A stretch of DNA of 64,000 nucleotides, from contig NZ_JBAMDA010000001.1 of NCBI RefSeq assembly GCF_036964665.1, positions 1,054,001 through 1,118,000 of the forward strand, read 5' to 3'. The position numbers and the translations under genes are program-made. Shown piece after piece: positions 52,892 to 62,590 of the stretch; within the stretch, counting starts at the first letter, position 1, and each line of letters opens with the position of its first letter. The notes beneath the pieces are model-generated. The model was not told the origin of the DNA, did no database searches, and was given only the letters and a program-made list of their open reading frames with translations. Origin of the DNA: Nitrobacter sp. NHB1. Lineage in GTDB: Bacteria; Pseudomonadota; Alphaproteobacteria; Rhizobiales; Xanthobacteraceae.

Positions 52892-54025
52892 TCAACGCGC
52901 GGCAATATCGCCGCGCGCCCAGTCTTCACGCGTCCGTTCACGAAATTGCTGAAAGGTTTCCTCGGTGATCGCCGCGCGCATGGCCTGCATCAGGTTCTGG
53001 TAGTAGGCGACGTTGATCCCGGAGAGCAGCATCGCGCCCAGCGTTTCGCCCGATCGAACCAGATGATGAAGATAGGCCCGCGAATAGTTTCGCGATGCCG
53101 ACCATGAACTCTCTTCGTCGAGCGGACGCGGATCGTCGGCATGGCGCGCGTTGCGCAGGTTGATTTGGCCGAAGCGAGTGAAGGCCATGCCGTGACGCCC
53201 GTTCCGCGTCGGCATGACGCAATCGAACATGTCGATGCCGCGCGCGACGGCTTCCAGCAGATCGTCCGGCGTGCCGACGCCCATCAGATACCGCGGCCGG
53301 TCCGCCGGCATCGACGGAACCGTTTCCTCGATCATCGCGAGCATCACGGCCTGCGGTTCGCCGACCGCGAGGCCGCCGATGGCGTAGCCGTGGAAACCGA
53401 TTTCGTTCAGCTCCCGCACGCTCGTGCGACGCAGCTCGGGGCTATCGCCCCCCTGAACGATACCGAACAGCATATTGGCAGCGGGCGCCCCCTCGAAAGC
53501 GCGCTTGCTGCGCTCGGCCCAGCGCAGCGAGAGCCGCATGGCGCGCTCCATGTCGTTGCGCTCCGCCGGCAGACGCACGCATTCGTCGAGCTGCATTGCT
53601 ATGTCGGAGCCGAGCAGCCGCTGGACTTCGATCGCGCGTTCCGGCGTCAGTTCGATCGCGGCGCCGTCGATATGGGATCGAAAGGTCACGCCCTGCTCTT
53701 TCACCTTTCGCAACTGCGCCAGCGACATCACCTGGAAGCCGCCGGAATCCGTCAGCATGGGCCCGCCCCAGGTGGTGAATTTTTGCAAACCACCGAGTTC
53801 GGCGATCCGCTCGGCGCCCGGCCGCAGCATCAGATGATAGGTGTTGCCGAGCACGATATCAGTCCCGGCATCGCGCACCTCGCGCCATTGCAGGCCCTTC
53901 ATGGCGCCCTGCGTCCCGACCGGCATGAACGCCGGCGTTCGCACCGCGCCGTGCGGCGTGGTCAGCATTCCGGTACGAGCGTCGCCGTCGCGGCCGAGAA
54001 GCTCGAAATGGTTGGCGAGGCTCAT
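52892..54025 (-). CDS. tgt: tRNA-guanine transglycosylase
   Basis: The 377-aa enzyme exchanges guanine 34 for preQ1 in tRNAs with GUN anticodons (queuosine pathway). It has [13 protein letters not shown], the catalytic loop [11 protein letters not shown], the FGIVQGG and GGLAVGEP motifs and [12 protein letters not shown]. The C-terminal zinc site is unusual: where the family has CxCxxC before [11 protein letters not shown], this protein has SSWSAS, leaving only His. The start overlaps the queA stop by four bases. Confidence 0.95.
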   Translation of the reverse strand: MSLANHFELLGRDGDARTGMLTTPHGAVRTPAFMPVGTQGAMKGLQWREVRDAGTDIVLGNTYHLMLRPGAERIAELGGLQKFTTWGGPMLTDSGGFQVMSLAQLRKVKEQGVTFRSHIDGAAIELTPERAIEVQRLLGSDIAMQLDECVRLPAERNDMERAMRLSLRWAERSKRAFEGAPAANMLFGIVQGGDSPELRRTSVRELNEIGFHGYAIGGLAVGEPQAVMLAMIEETVPSMPADRPRYLMGVGTPDDLLEAVARGIDMFDCVMPTRNGRHGMAFTRFGQINLRNARHADDPRPLDEESSWSASRNYSRAYLHHLVRSGETLGAMLLSGINVAYYQNLMQAMRAAITEETFQQFRERTREDWARGDIAAR

Positions 54026-55104
54026 GCGCCGGACCTGCCCGGAAATAGCAGGCAGGCATCGCCATAGGAATAGAACCGGTAGCCTGCGGCAATGGCGTGA
54101 GCATAGGCCTGTTTCATGGTTTCAAGGCCGCTGAAGGCCGAGACCAGCATGAACAGCGTCGAGCGCGGCAGATGAAAATTCGTCATCAGAATATCGACGG
54201 CGCGAAAGCGATAGCCCGGCGTGATGAAGATCGCGGTCTCGCCGGTGAACGGCGCGATCTGGCCGTCTTCCCCGGTCGCGCTCTCCAAAAGCCGCAGCGA
54301 TGTCGTGCCGACCGCGACGATCCGGCCACCGCCGGCCCGCGCCGCATTCAGCGCCTCGGCGGTCTCGGCTGAAATCGTGCCCCACTCCGAATGCATGCGG
54401 TGCCCGGCGGTGTCCTCGGTTTTCACCGGAAGAAACGTGCCCGCGCCGACGTGCAGGGTCAGCCGGTGAAGGCCCACGCCGCGTTCGCGCAGCGCCGCTT
54501 CCATCGCCGGCGTGAAGTGCAGTCCCGCGGTCGGCGCGGCGACCGCGCCCTCATGGGCCGCGAACATGGTTTGATAGTCCGCCGCGTCGCGATCGTCAGG
54601 CTCGCGCCGTGAGGCAATGTAGGGCGGCAGCGGCGGTGAGCCCAGATCGGCAATGGCCTGATCCAGCGTCGGCCCGTGAAACGAAAAGGCGAACGTGACT
54701 TCGCCCTCCTCGCCCTTGCTTTCGACCTGCGCATCCAGGTGCCCGAGGAAGCACACCCGCCCATCGTTGCCGAAGCGGACGATATCTCCCGCCACAAGCT
54801 TCCTGGCGGGCTTGACCAGCGCGTTCCACCGCGAGCCGTCGAGGCGCTTGATCAGCGTCGCTTCGATCCTCGGCTCGGCTTCGCGGCCGATGCGGCGGCC
54901 ATGCAACTGCGCGGCAATGACGCGGGTGTCGTTGACGACGAGCTGGTCGCCGGGCCGCAGCCATTTTGGCAGATCGCTCACCCGCTGATCGTGCAAGCCC
55001 GCTCCCGGTTGCACCACGAGCATCCGCGCCGAATCGCGCGGGCTCGCCGGACGCAGCGCGATGCTCTCGGACGGCAATTCGAAATCGAAGAGATCGGTTC
55101 GCAT
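54022..55104 (-). CDS. queA: S-adenosylmethionine:tRNA ribosyltransferase-isomerase
   Basis: The 360-aa enzyme converts preQ1 in tRNA to epoxyqueuosine, using SAM as ribosyl donor. It begins [20 protein letters not shown] and contains [26 protein letters not shown] and [22 protein letters not shown] 55104 matches the family start; the open frame upstream to 55200 is encoded by a dispersed repeat and was rejected. It is coupled to tgt through a four-base overlap, as usual. Confidence 0.96.
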   Translation of the reverse strand: MRTDLFDFELPSESIALRPASPRDSARMLVVQPGAGLHDQRVSDLPKWLRPGDQLVVNDTRVIAAQLHGRRIGREAEPRIEATLIKRLDGSRWNALVKPARKLVAGDIVRFGNDGRVCFLGHLDAQVESKGEEGEVTFAFSFHGPTLDQAIADLGSPPLPPYIASRREPDDRDAADYQTMFAAHEGAVAAPTAGLHFTPAMEAALRERGVGLHRLTLHVGAGTFLPVKTEDTAGHRMHSEWGTISAETAEALNAARAGGGRIVAVGTTSLRLLESATGEDGQIAPFTGETAIFITPGYRFRAVDILMTNFHLPRSTLFMLVSAFSGLETMKQAYAHAIAAGYRFYSYGDACLLFPGRSGA

Positions 55105-55113
55105 ACTGTAAGC

Positions 55114-55204
55114 CGTCATTGCCGGGCTCGACCCGGCAATCCATCTTTCTTGGAAAGACTCTTGTGAAGATGGATGGATGCGCGGGTCAAGCCCGCGCAT
55201 GACG
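55114..55204. repeat. Double palindromic repeat upstream of queA
   Basis: Two hairpins, gccggg/cccggc (55121-55137) and gcgcggg/cccgcgc (55180-55198), within a unit framed by cgtcattgcc and gcatgacg. Same style as the repeats at 16743 and 16866. It lies between queA and the peptidyl-prolyl isomerase gene. Confidence 0.65.
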
Positions 55205-55215
55205 GGTGTCAGCGT

Positions 55216-55680
55216 TCAAGCCGCATCGGCAGCCATACGTGCCTTGACGATCTTGTCGGGATTTTGCACCGGCTCGCCGCGCTTGATCTTGTCGACGTTC
55301 TCCATGCCTTCGGTCACCTTGCCCCAGACGGTGTATTGTCCGTCCAGGAACGAGGCTTCGCCGAAGCAGATGAAGAACTGGCTGTCGCCTGAATCCGGAC
55401 TTTGCGCCCGCGCCATGGATGTCGTGCCGCGCACATGCGGCTCCTTGTTGAACTCGGCCTTCAGTTTCGTGCCCGAGCCGCCCGTCCCGGTGCCTTGGGG
55501 GCATCCGGTCTGCGCCATGAAGCCGTCGATGACGCGATGGAAGACGATGCCGTCGTAGAAGCCTTCACGCACCAGCTCCTTGATCCGCGCAACATGACCG
55601 GGAGCGAGATCGGGACGCATCTCGATGGTCACGGGCCCCTGTGTGGTTTCGAGGATCAAAGTGTTGTCGTTGTCAGCCAT
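55216..55680 (-). CDS. ppiB: Peptidyl-prolyl cis-trans isomerase, cytoplasmic cyclophilin
   Basis: The 154-aa cyclophilin has IVFHRVIDGFMAQTGCPQGTGTGGSG, STARAQSPDSGDSQFFI-type residues (MARAQSPDSGDSQFFICF) and a C-terminal PVQNPDKIVKA. No signal peptide, so it acts in the cytoplasm on prolyl bonds. The first ~25 bases overlap the end of the next upstream gene, suggesting co-translation. The paralogue at 56118 is exported. Confidence 0.94.
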   Translation of the reverse strand: MADNDNTLILETTQGPVTIEMRPDLAPGHVARIKELVREGFYDGIVFHRVIDGFMAQTGCPQGTGTGGSGTKLKAEFNKEPHVRGTTSMARAQSPDSGDSQFFICFGEASFLDGQYTVWGKVTEGMENVDKIKRGEPVQNPDKIVKARMAADAA

Positions 55681-56117
55681 GCTCTCTTCTCTCTCGGTTT
55701 GGGATAGGTTCGTCGGTCGTCAAATCGGATGGTCAGGGGACGGCCCGCAATCGCATCGCCCATGCCCGAAGTAAATGGCATCGGAGCGCAGCGTTGCAAT
55801 GCTTGCATCACGGCCGTCCGGTAGATGATGCGCTCCTCGTCCGTTGCGCTGCGCGTCTCGTAGGTGATGCGGGGGCGACCCAGGAGGCTGCCGTCGCGCC
55901 TGAAGGTGAACTGCACGGTGATCTCCATGCCGGGGTTTCCGCGCGGCAAGGCTGGGGGCTGCCAGCATCGCGTCAACCGCGCGGACATGGCGGCCAGATT
56001 CGGCACTCCATCCTCCTGCGCAACCGCGTGTCCCGATCCAACACCGCCGATGCAGATCGCAACGCAGATCGCAACGCAGATCGCAACGATGACGGCCAGC
56101 CACCGCATGATCCGCAT
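55656..56117 (-). CDS. Exported protein with TonB-C-like domain
   Basis: The 153-aa product has a signal peptide that includes the unusual repeat AICVAICVAIC, encoded by three 12-base tandem repeats (56055-56090). The mature part (RLTRCWQPPALPRGNPGMEI, VQFTFRRDGSLLGRPRITYE) resembles TonB C-terminal-like domains of small periplasmic proteins. It is packed between two cyclophilin genes: its 3' end overlaps ppiB by 25 bases and its start lies one base from the end of the next. Role unknown. Confidence 0.75.
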   Translation of the reverse strand: MRIMRWLAVIVAICVAICVAICIGGVGSGHAVAQEDGVPNLAAMSARLTRCWQPPALPRGNPGMEITVQFTFRRDGSLLGRPRITYETRSATDEERIIYRTAVMQALQRCAPMPFTSGMGDAIAGRPLTIRFDDRRTYPKPREKRAWLTTTTL

Positions 56118-56678
56118 TCACTTGATGTCGGAGGCAACCTGAACCTTCAGCATCTTGTCCGGGTCGGTGACAGTGCCACTCGCCGAGCCGGCGGGCGCCT
56201 TCTTCAGCTTGTCCACCACATCCATGCCGGAGACGACATCGCCCACCACGGTGTATTTGCCGTTGAGGAAGGAGGCGTCGGCAAAGCAGATGAAAAACTG
56301 CGAGTTCGCCGAGTCCGGACTTCCCGCGCGCGCCATGCCGACCACGCCGCGCTTGAACGGCACGTTGGAGAACTCAGCCTTGAGGTTCGGATATTTCGAT
56401 CCGCCGGTGCCGTTGAAATTCTGGCCGTCGCCGGTTTGCGCCATGAAGCCGGCCATGACGCGATGGAACGGAACGTTGTTGTAGAAGCCATCACGAGCGA
56501 GCTGCTTGATGCGCTCGGCATGTTTGGGCGCGATGTCGGTCCGCAGCTTGATGACGATGGTGCCCTTCGTGGTCTCGATCACGATCGCGTTCTGCTTGTC
56601 GAGGTTGGCCGGCAGCGGCTGGGCGAAAGCGGGGATCGCGAACATCAACGCGGCGACGAGGCCAAGGATTCTAATCAT
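56118..56678 (-). CDS. ppiA: Periplasmic cyclophilin-type peptidyl-prolyl isomerase
   Basis: The 186-aa product has a signal peptide (MIRILGLVAALMFAIPAFAQ) and a full cyclophilin domain: NVPFHRVMAGFMAQTGDGQNF, GMARAGSPDSANSQFFICFADASFLNGKYTV. The domain is very similar to ppiB downstream, suggesting duplication. It probably folds exported proteins in the periplasm. It lies 32 bases downstream of coaD and may be in the same transcript. Confidence 0.93.
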   Translation of the reverse strand: MIRILGLVAALMFAIPAFAQPLPANLDKQNAIVIETTKGTIVIKLRTDIAPKHAERIKQLARDGFYNNVPFHRVMAGFMAQTGDGQNFNGTGGSKYPNLKAEFSNVPFKRGVVGMARAGSPDSANSQFFICFADASFLNGKYTVVGDVVSGMDVVDKLKKAPAGSASGTVTDPDKMLKVQVASDIK

Positions 56679-56710
56679 GACAACTCCGGATCAGAGGAAG
56701 GCCGGCTCAT

Positions 56711-57208
56711 TCAACCGGCGAATTTGGTCTTGAGACTCGATGCGACCGGTTGCGGAACGAAAGCTGATACATCGCCGCCCATGGCTGCGATCTGACGCAC
56801 CAGTGTGGCGGTGATCGGGCGAACGCCGGGCGAAGCCGGGACGAATACCGTATGCACGCCGGGCGCCATGGCCTCGTTCATGCCCGCGATCTGCATTTCA
56901 TAATCGAGATCGGTGCCGTCGCGCAGGCCGCGGACCAGGATCGTGGCGCCGGCCTTTTGCGCCGCGGCAATCGTGAGATCGTCGTAGGTCGTGCAGTCGA
57001 AGGCGCAGCCGGCTTTTGCGGCAACCGGGGCGAACACCGAGCGCACCATCGCAAGACGCTCCTCGGCCGGGAACAGCGGCGTCTTGCCCGGATGAATGCC
57101 GATGGCAACGACCAGCCGGTCGCACAGGACGACAGCGTGCCTGACGACATCAACGTGACCGTTGGTGACGGGGTCGAACGATCCGGGATAGAGCGCGACG
57201 CGAGACAT
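56711..57208 (-). CDS. coaD: Phosphopantetheine adenylyltransferase
   Basis: The 165-aa enzyme adenylates 4'-phosphopantetheine in coenzyme A synthesis. It begins [22 protein letters not shown] with the nucleotidyltransferase motif (TNGHVD) and ends with [20 protein letters not shown], a variant of the SSTxVR motif. The C-terminal part matches the family length. It is upstream of the exported cyclophilin in this minus-strand series. Confidence 0.95.
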   Translation of the reverse strand: MSRVALYPGSFDPVTNGHVDVVRHAVVLCDRLVVAIGIHPGKTPLFPAEERLAMVRSVFAPVAAKAGCAFDCTTYDDLTIAAAQKAGATILVRGLRDGTDLDYEMQIAGMNEAMAPGVHTVFVPASPGVRPITATLVRQIAAMGGDVSAFVPQPVASSLKTKFAG

Positions 57209-57556
57209 ATTCCCCTCTAGCGCGACCGCCAGGAGGCCGCAAGCGAAGCGGGTTCCACAATCAGCGCTGCCGGAGCCGATATTTATTTTCCAGCGCCGAC
57301 CGAACCCAAACAGGGGGTCGCGCGTCTTCTCGACGTGGCGGCGAGATCACTGAAATCATTGCAGATTCCGGCACTCTGTTTCGCCCGACGAGCCAGGACG
57401 AAACAGGAGGAAATAGGACGAAACAATTCTTCGGCCGATGAAACCACTTTCGGGAGGACACGAAGACATCGCGAAACCGGGGCGGGCTATCAATCCGTCC
57501 AACCAACCGGGCCGCCAAGCCACAAACGGCAAGGCCTAAATAACAAGGGGACCGTC
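57209..57556. other. Divergent intergenic region
   Basis: About 350 bases between coaD (minus) and the exported peptide gene (plus). A short direct repeat aggacgaaaca occurs twice, near 57397 and 57416, but nothing else is recognised. The frame open from 57335 has no start signal before 57557. Confidence 0.35.
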
Positions 57557-57811
57557 ATGACCAAGGCTCTTTCCGCAGTCGCGGTTGCAGCGTTCATTGC
57601 AGCCGCCCTCACCATTCTGCCGGGTTTTGCCCCGCAGGTTTCGGCCAGCACGCCGGTCGCGCTCGCCAAGGGCGACCGACTCGACATTCGCCCCGTCGGC
57701 ACGGACTGCTCGCAGCAGACCTGGCCGAATTTCGAGACGTCCTGCCTCCGCGTCTCCGGTTCCAAAACGATCGTTCGTGAAGCCCGCCTGGTGACGGCAG
57801 CCCGTCACTGA
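57557..57811 (+). CDS. Exported small hypothetical protein
   Basis: The 84-aa product has a signal peptide (MTKALSAVAVAAFIAAALTILPGFA, cleaved near SAS) and a short mature core with KGDRLDIRPVGTDCSQQTWPNFETSCLR, containing two Cys likely to form a disulfide. Similar small periplasmic proteins are frequent in Bradyrhizobium (from memory). The ATG follows AAGGGGACC. Function unknown. Confidence 0.75.
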   Translation: MTKALSAVAVAAFIAAALTILPGFAPQVSASTPVALAKGDRLDIRPVGTDCSQQTWPNFETSCLRVSGSKTIVREARLVTAARH

Positions 57812-57906
57812 CCCGGATCTTCGAGCTTTCGTTCTTCCAACCTCCAAGGCGAAGCCGTCCGTATGCCCACGGGCGGCTTTTGCTTTCCGGCACAGGCGAA
57901 GCGGCG

Positions 57907-60648
57907 CTATCCGCCGTTGCCGTTCTCGTTCTCCTCGCGGATGTGCTCGACCGACACCACGCGCTCGTCCTCCGCCGTGGTGAAGACGCGAACGCCCTTG
58001 GAGGCGCGGCTCGTGATGCGGATACCCTCCACCGGCACCCGGATCAATTGCCCGCCATCGCTCACCAGCATGATCTGGTCCGACATCTCCACCGGGAATC
58101 CCGCCACCAGATGCCCGATCTCGCCGAGCTTGGTCGGATCGCTGGCGCGGATGCCCTTACCGCCACGTCCCGAAACCCTGAATTCGAACGACGACGACCG
58201 CTTGCCATAGCCATGCGCCGTGACAGTGAGCACGAACTGCTCGGCGGCGCCCATCTCCACATAGCGCCCCTCGGGCAGCGAGAGATCGGTATGCGCGGCC
58301 TCGTCGGCCTCCGGCGTCGCCTCTTCGGGCTCGATATCCTCGCCGGTGGCGGCACGGCGGATCGCACCGGACTGTTTCAGATAGGCGGCGCGCTCGGCCG
58401 GCGTCGCATCGAAATGATGGAGAATCGACAGCGAGATCACCCGGTCGCCTTCAGCCAGTGCGATACCCCGCACGCCCATCGACGTCCGGCCCGAGAACAC
58501 CCGCACGTCGGACACCGGGAAACGGATGCACTGGCCGCCAGCGGCAGTCAGCAGCACGTCGTCGCGCTCGGTGCAGATCTGCACGTCGACGATTGCCTCG
58601 CCCTCGCCGAGTTTCATCGCGATGATGCCGGAGCGCCGGACGTCGACGAAATCGGAAAGCTTGTTGCGCCGGACCGTGCCGCTGGTGGTCGCGAACATCA
58701 CATCAAAGTTGGCCCAGGACGATTCATCCTCGGGCAGCGGCATGATGGTGGTGATGCGCTCGGTTTGTTCGAGCGGCAGGATGTTAATCATCGCCTTGCC
58801 GCGCGCATTCGGGGCCGCCATCGGCAGGCGCCAGACCTTTTCCTTGTAGACCTGGCCGCGTGACGAGAAGAACAGCACCGGCGTGTGGGTGGACGCCACG
58901 AACAGCCTCGAGACGAAATCCTCTTCGCGGGTCTGCATGCCAGAGCGGCCCTTGCCGCCGCGCTTTTGCGCCCGATAGGTCGACAGCGGCACCCGCTTGA
59001 CGTAGCCGGCGTGCGAGACGGTCACAACCATGTCCTCGCGCTGGATCAGGTCCTCGTCCTCGACCTCGCCTTCCTGCTCGACGATGACGGTCTTGCGCGG
59101 GGTGGCGAATTCGGCCTTCACCGCACCAAGCTCGGTCTTGATGATCGCCTGCACGCGGGCGCGCGAACGCAGGATATCCAGATAATCGGCGATCTCGACG
59201 GCGAGCTTGTCGAGTTCTTCGGAGATTTCCTCGCGGCCGAGCGCGGTCAAGCGCTGCAGGCGCAGATCGAGAATGGCCTTGGCCTGCTCCATCGACAGCC
59301 GCGCCGTGCCGTCTTCATTCAGGCGATGGCGCGGATCGTCGATCAGCGTGATCATTGCCGCGACGTCCTTGGCCGGCCAGTCGCGCGACATCAAGGTTTC
59401 GCGGGCGGTGGTCGGATCCGGCGAGGTGCGGATGACGCGGATGATCTCGTCGATGTTGGCGACAGCGATGGCGAGGCCGACCAGGATGTGAGCGCGGTCG
59501 CGCGCCTTGTTGAGCAGGAACTTGGTGCGGCGGGTGACGACCTGTTCGCGGAAGGCGATGAACAAGGTCAGAAAGTCTTTCAGATTCATGAGCTGCGGAC
59601 GGCCCGCATCCAGCGCCACCATGTTGGCGCCGAAGTTGGTTTGCAGCGGCGTGAACCTGTAGAGCTGGTTGAGCACGACTTCCGGAACGGCGTCGCGCTT
59701 CAATTCAACGACGACACGGAAACCGTCGCGGTCGGATTCGTCGCGCAAATCCGAGATGCCTTCGATCTTCTTGTCACGCACCAGTTCGGCGATGCGCTCG
59801 ACCATCGTCGCCTTGTTCACCTGATAGGGAATTTCGGAAACGATGATCGCTTCGCGGTCCTTGCGCGCCGGCTCGATCGAGACCTTGCCGCGCATCACGA
59901 TCGAGCCCCGGCCGAGGTGATAGGCCGAGCGAATGCCCTGTCGTCCCAGAATGATGCCGCCGGTCGGGAAATCCGGACCCGGCACGATGTTGATGAGGTC
60001 GTCGATTCCGAGCGCGGGATCGTCGATCAGCGCCACGCAGGCGTCGATGACTTCGCCGAGATTGTGCGGTGGGATATTGGTGGCCATGCCGACGGCAATG
60101 CCGCCGGCGCCGTTGACCAAAAGGTTCGGAAACTTCGCCGGAAGGACCGCCGGCTCTTTCTCGCTGCTGTCGTAGTTGGGCTGGAAGTCGACGGTGTCCT
60201 TGTCGATATCGTCGAGCAGCGATTGCGCGATCTTGGTCAGGCGGGATTCGGTGTAACGCATGGCCGCGGCCATATCGCCGTCCACCGAGCCGAAATTGCC
60301 CTGCCCGTCGATCAGCGGCACGCGCATGGAGAAACCCTGCGCCATGCGCACCAGCGCGTCGTAAACCGACTGGTCGCCGTGGGGATGGTATTTACCGATG
60401 ACGTCGCCGACGGTGCGCGCCGACTTGCGATAAGGCTTGTTCCACTCGAAACCGTTCTCGTACATCGCATAGAGAATGCGCCGGTGAACCGGCTTGAGAC
60501 CGTCGCGCGCATCCGGCAGCGCGCGTGCCACGATCACGCTCATGGCGTAATCGAGATAGCTGCGCTTCATCTCATCGAGGATGGAAACGGGCCGAATGCC
60601 CGAAGGCGCCGGCGGCTCTCCGGACTTCGTATCTTCAGTGTCTGACAA
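57907..60648 (-). CDS. gyrA: DNA gyrase subunit A
   Basis: The 913-aa subunit binds, cuts and rejoins DNA. Visible are [28 protein letters not shown] near residue 80, the active-site Tyr in MRYTESRLT, and the C-terminal beta-pinwheel with [11 protein letters not shown]-type GyrA box residues. At the position equal to E. coli Ser83 there is Gln (CAG, 60370-60372). Glu/Pro-rich insertions occur late in the C-terminal domain. It is the upstream neighbour of the small exported gene and is convergent with it. Confidence 0.97.
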   Translation of the reverse strand: MSDTEDTKSGEPPAPSGIRPVSILDEMKRSYLDYAMSVIVARALPDARDGLKPVHRRILYAMYENGFEWNKPYRKSARTVGDVIGKYHPHGDQSVYDALVRMAQGFSMRVPLIDGQGNFGSVDGDMAAAMRYTESRLTKIAQSLLDDIDKDTVDFQPNYDSSEKEPAVLPAKFPNLLVNGAGGIAVGMATNIPPHNLGEVIDACVALIDDPALGIDDLINIVPGPDFPTGGIILGRQGIRSAYHLGRGSIVMRGKVSIEPARKDREAIIVSEIPYQVNKATMVERIAELVRDKKIEGISDLRDESDRDGFRVVVELKRDAVPEVVLNQLYRFTPLQTNFGANMVALDAGRPQLMNLKDFLTLFIAFREQVVTRRTKFLLNKARDRAHILVGLAIAVANIDEIIRVIRTSPDPTTARETLMSRDWPAKDVAAMITLIDDPRHRLNEDGTARLSMEQAKAILDLRLQRLTALGREEISEELDKLAVEIADYLDILRSRARVQAIIKTELGAVKAEFATPRKTVIVEQEGEVEDEDLIQREDMVVTVSHAGYVKRVPLSTYRAQKRGGKGRSGMQTREEDFVSRLFVASTHTPVLFFSSRGQVYKEKVWRLPMAAPNARGKAMINILPLEQTERITTIMPLPEDESSWANFDVMFATTSGTVRRNKLSDFVDVRRSGIIAMKLGEGEAIVDVQICTERDDVLLTAAGGQCIRFPVSDVRVFSGRTSMGVRGIALAEGDRVISLSILHHFDATPAERAAYLKQSGAIRRAATGEDIEPEEATPEADEAAHTDLSLPEGRYVEMGAAEQFVLTVTAHGYGKRSSSFEFRVSGRGGKGIRASDPTKLGEIGHLVAGFPVEMSDQIMLVSDGGQLIRVPVEGIRITSRASKGVRVFTTAEDERVVSVEHIREENENGNGG

Positions 60649-60787
60649 TCGAGGATTCCGGTCGGTTTCTGCTCGGAATCATATAGCCTATCGAGGCCTC
60701 GCGAACCACCCCCGACACCGTCCCGTGCAGCGTTTTTCCTTTTGTTTTTCCAGATACTTAGAGCGGGATGAAATGAGCTTGAATCAT

Positions 60788-60870
60788 CGTCATTGCGAGG
60801 AGCGCAAGCGACGGAGCAATCCGGTCTTTCGGAGTGGCTCCTGGATTGCTTCGCTTCGCTCGCAATGACG
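60788..60870. repeat. Dispersed 'cgtcattgcgag' inverted repeat, copy 2
   Basis: 12-bp perfect ends (cgtcattgcgag at 60788-60799, ctcgcaatgacg at 60859-60870) with ggattgcttcgcttcgct inside. Same family as 16743-16824. It sits in the gap between gyrA and scpB, close to an inferred synteny break. Confidence 0.8.
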
Positions 60871-60943
60871 GGAAGCTCACGATCTACAGCCCCGGCCGCG
60901 TCGTCGGTCCGCTCGGGCCGGATGTTCGCCATCGACGCCTGTA

Positions 60944-61732
60944 TTACGGACGTTCGTCGTCGATATCGGCATTCCGGCCGCTGCCCGAGGGATCGTTCGC
61001 GCCGACATCGCCGTCGGCGGAATCGTCGCTTTCCGGCTCCAGAGCCGGGGCCAGCGCCAGTTCGAGATCGCCGGCCTCGAGCGGATCCTCATCGTCGTGC
61101 AAAGCGGGATCGTCGGATGGCGTCGGAACCATGAAGCCGCCGGGCAGACGGGAATCCAGCAACCCCGTTCCCTTCAGCTCCTCCAGGCCCGGCAGGTCGC
61201 CGAGGCTTTCGAGAGTGAACTGGGACAGGAACGCCTCCGTGGTTCCGAAAGTGAGCGGGCGACCCGGTGTCTTGCGGCGGCCGCGCGGCTTGATCCAGCC
61301 GGTCTCCAGCAGCACATCGAGCGTACCCTTGGAGGTGACGACGCCGCGGATTTCCTCGATCTCCGCACGGGTCACGGGCTGATGGTAGGCAATGATCGCC
61401 AGCATCTCGATGGCCGCGCGCGACAGGCGCCGGGTCTCCGTGCTTTCCCGCGTCATCAGCCAGGCCAGATCGCCCGCAGTGCGGAACGTCCACTTGTTGG
61501 CGATGCGCACCAGATTGACCCCGCGCGAGGCGTAGTCCGCTTGTAATTGCGCGAGCGCGACCTTGATGTCGACGCCGTCGGGCATCCGCTTGGCCAGCGC
61601 CGCCTGATCCAGCGGCTCGGACGAGGCAAACAGCAGCGCCTCCAGCAACCGCAATTCCTCGGGGCGCGCTGCGGGGTGTTCCAACTGAGGTTCATCGAGC
61701 CGCTCCACGCGCATTTCCGCCAGGCTTGCCAT
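60944..61732 (-). CDS. scpB: Segregation and condensation protein B
   Basis: The 262-aa winged-helix protein works with ScpA and SMC in chromosome condensation. It has EELRLLEALLFASSEPLDQAALA, LSRAAIEMLAIIAYHQPVTRAEIEEIRGV and LDVLLETGWIKPRGRRKTPGRP. The start at 61732 follows GGAAGAAGGAGACC, whereas the ATG at 61753 lacks a site. The C-terminal ~60 residues are an acidic extension. It is downstream of scpA in the usual order; tatA, the usual next gene, is not here. Confidence 0.94.
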   Translation of the reverse strand: MASLAEMRVERLDEPQLEHPAARPEELRLLEALLFASSEPLDQAALAKRMPDGVDIKVALAQLQADYASRGVNLVRIANKWTFRTAGDLAWLMTRESTETRRLSRAAIEMLAIIAYHQPVTRAEIEEIRGVVTSKGTLDVLLETGWIKPRGRRKTPGRPLTFGTTEAFLSQFTLESLGDLPGLEELKGTGLLDSRLPGGFMVPTPSDDPALHDDEDPLEAGDLELALAPALEPESDDSADGDVGANDPSGSGRNADIDDERP

Positions 61733-61753
61733 CGCTCGGTCTCCTTCTTCCAC

Positions 61754-62590
61754 TTACTGCGCCGGAGCGTCCGACCCCGTCACCGGAGCGGATGCCGGCT
61801 GCGACGCACGCTTGCGAAAATAAAGCGGCGCGAACGCCTCTTTCTGGTTCAGATCCATGACGCCTTCGCGGACCAGTTCGAGCGCGGACGCAAAACTCGA
61901 TGCGAATATGGTGGCCCGCTGCGAGGGATCGACGACAAAGGTCATCAGATAGTCGTCGAGGCATCCCCAGTCCTCGCCGGACAGGCCGACCAGACGCTCC
62001 AGGGACGCCCGCGCCTCGCTCAACGACCAGACCGTGCGCTTGGCCATGTGGACGGTCGCCAAGACGCGCTGCTGGCGCTGCGCGGCATAGGCGGTGAGCA
62101 GGTCGAACAACGTCGCCGTAAACCGCGGATGGCGGATCTCCGCGATCGCCTCCGGATTTCCGCGCGGAAAGATGTCGCGCCGCAGTTGCTGGCGGTTCAT
62201 CAGGCGGTTCGACGCTTCCCGGATGGCCTCGAGGCGGCGCAGGCGATTGGCGAGCGCCGTGGCCATCTCGCCGGCGCTCGGTCCGTCCGCAGTCGCCGGT
62301 TCCGGCAGCAGCAATCGCGATTTCAGGAACGCCAACCACGCCGCCATCACCAGATAATCGGCGGCCAGTTCGAGACGAATCTTGCGCGCCGCCTCGATGA
62401 AAACGAGGTACTGGTCGGCGAGCGCCAGAATTGAGATTTTCGACAGGTCGACCTTCTGCTGCCGCGCCAGCGCCAGCAACAGGTCAAGCGGGCCTTCATA
62501 GCCCTCGACATCGACCATGAGCGCAACGTCGTTATCATCGACGCGCGCGGCCGGCCGTCCCGTTTCAAACGACAGAATTTCCGCGCTCAT
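61754..62590 (-). CDS. scpA: Segregation and condensation protein A
   Basis: The 278-aa kleisin bridges SMC and ScpB. It contains VEGYEGPLDLLLALARQQKVDLSKISILALADQYL, YLVMAAWLAFLKSRLLLP and a C-terminal FASALELVREGVMDLNQKEAFAPLY, all typical. The start at 62590 overlaps the nagZ stop by four bases; an open frame to 62785 lies within nagZ and was rejected. It is coupled to nagZ and followed by scpB. Confidence 0.95.
   Translation of the reverse strand: MSAEILSFETGRPAARVDDNDVALMVDVEGYEGPLDLLLALARQQKVDLSKISILALADQYLVFIEAARKIRLELAADYLVMAAWLAFLKSRLLLPEPATADGPSAGEMATALANRLRRLEAIREASNRLMNRQQLRRDIFPRGNPEAIAEIRHPRFTATLFDLLTAYAAQRQQRVLATVHMAKRTVWSLSEARASLERLVGLSGEDWGCLDDYLMTFVVDPSQRATIFASSFASALELVREGVMDLNQKEAFAPLYFRKRASQPASAPVTGSDAPAQ

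Noticed and set aside
55105-55200. N-terminal extension of queA ([10 protein letters not shown]...)
   Set aside because: It is encoded by a dispersed palindromic repeat; such [10 protein letters not shown] starts are common false extensions in this group.
58885-60645. Plus-strand frame opposite gyrA (586 codons)
   Set aside because: Antisense shadow of gyrA; no recognisable domain.
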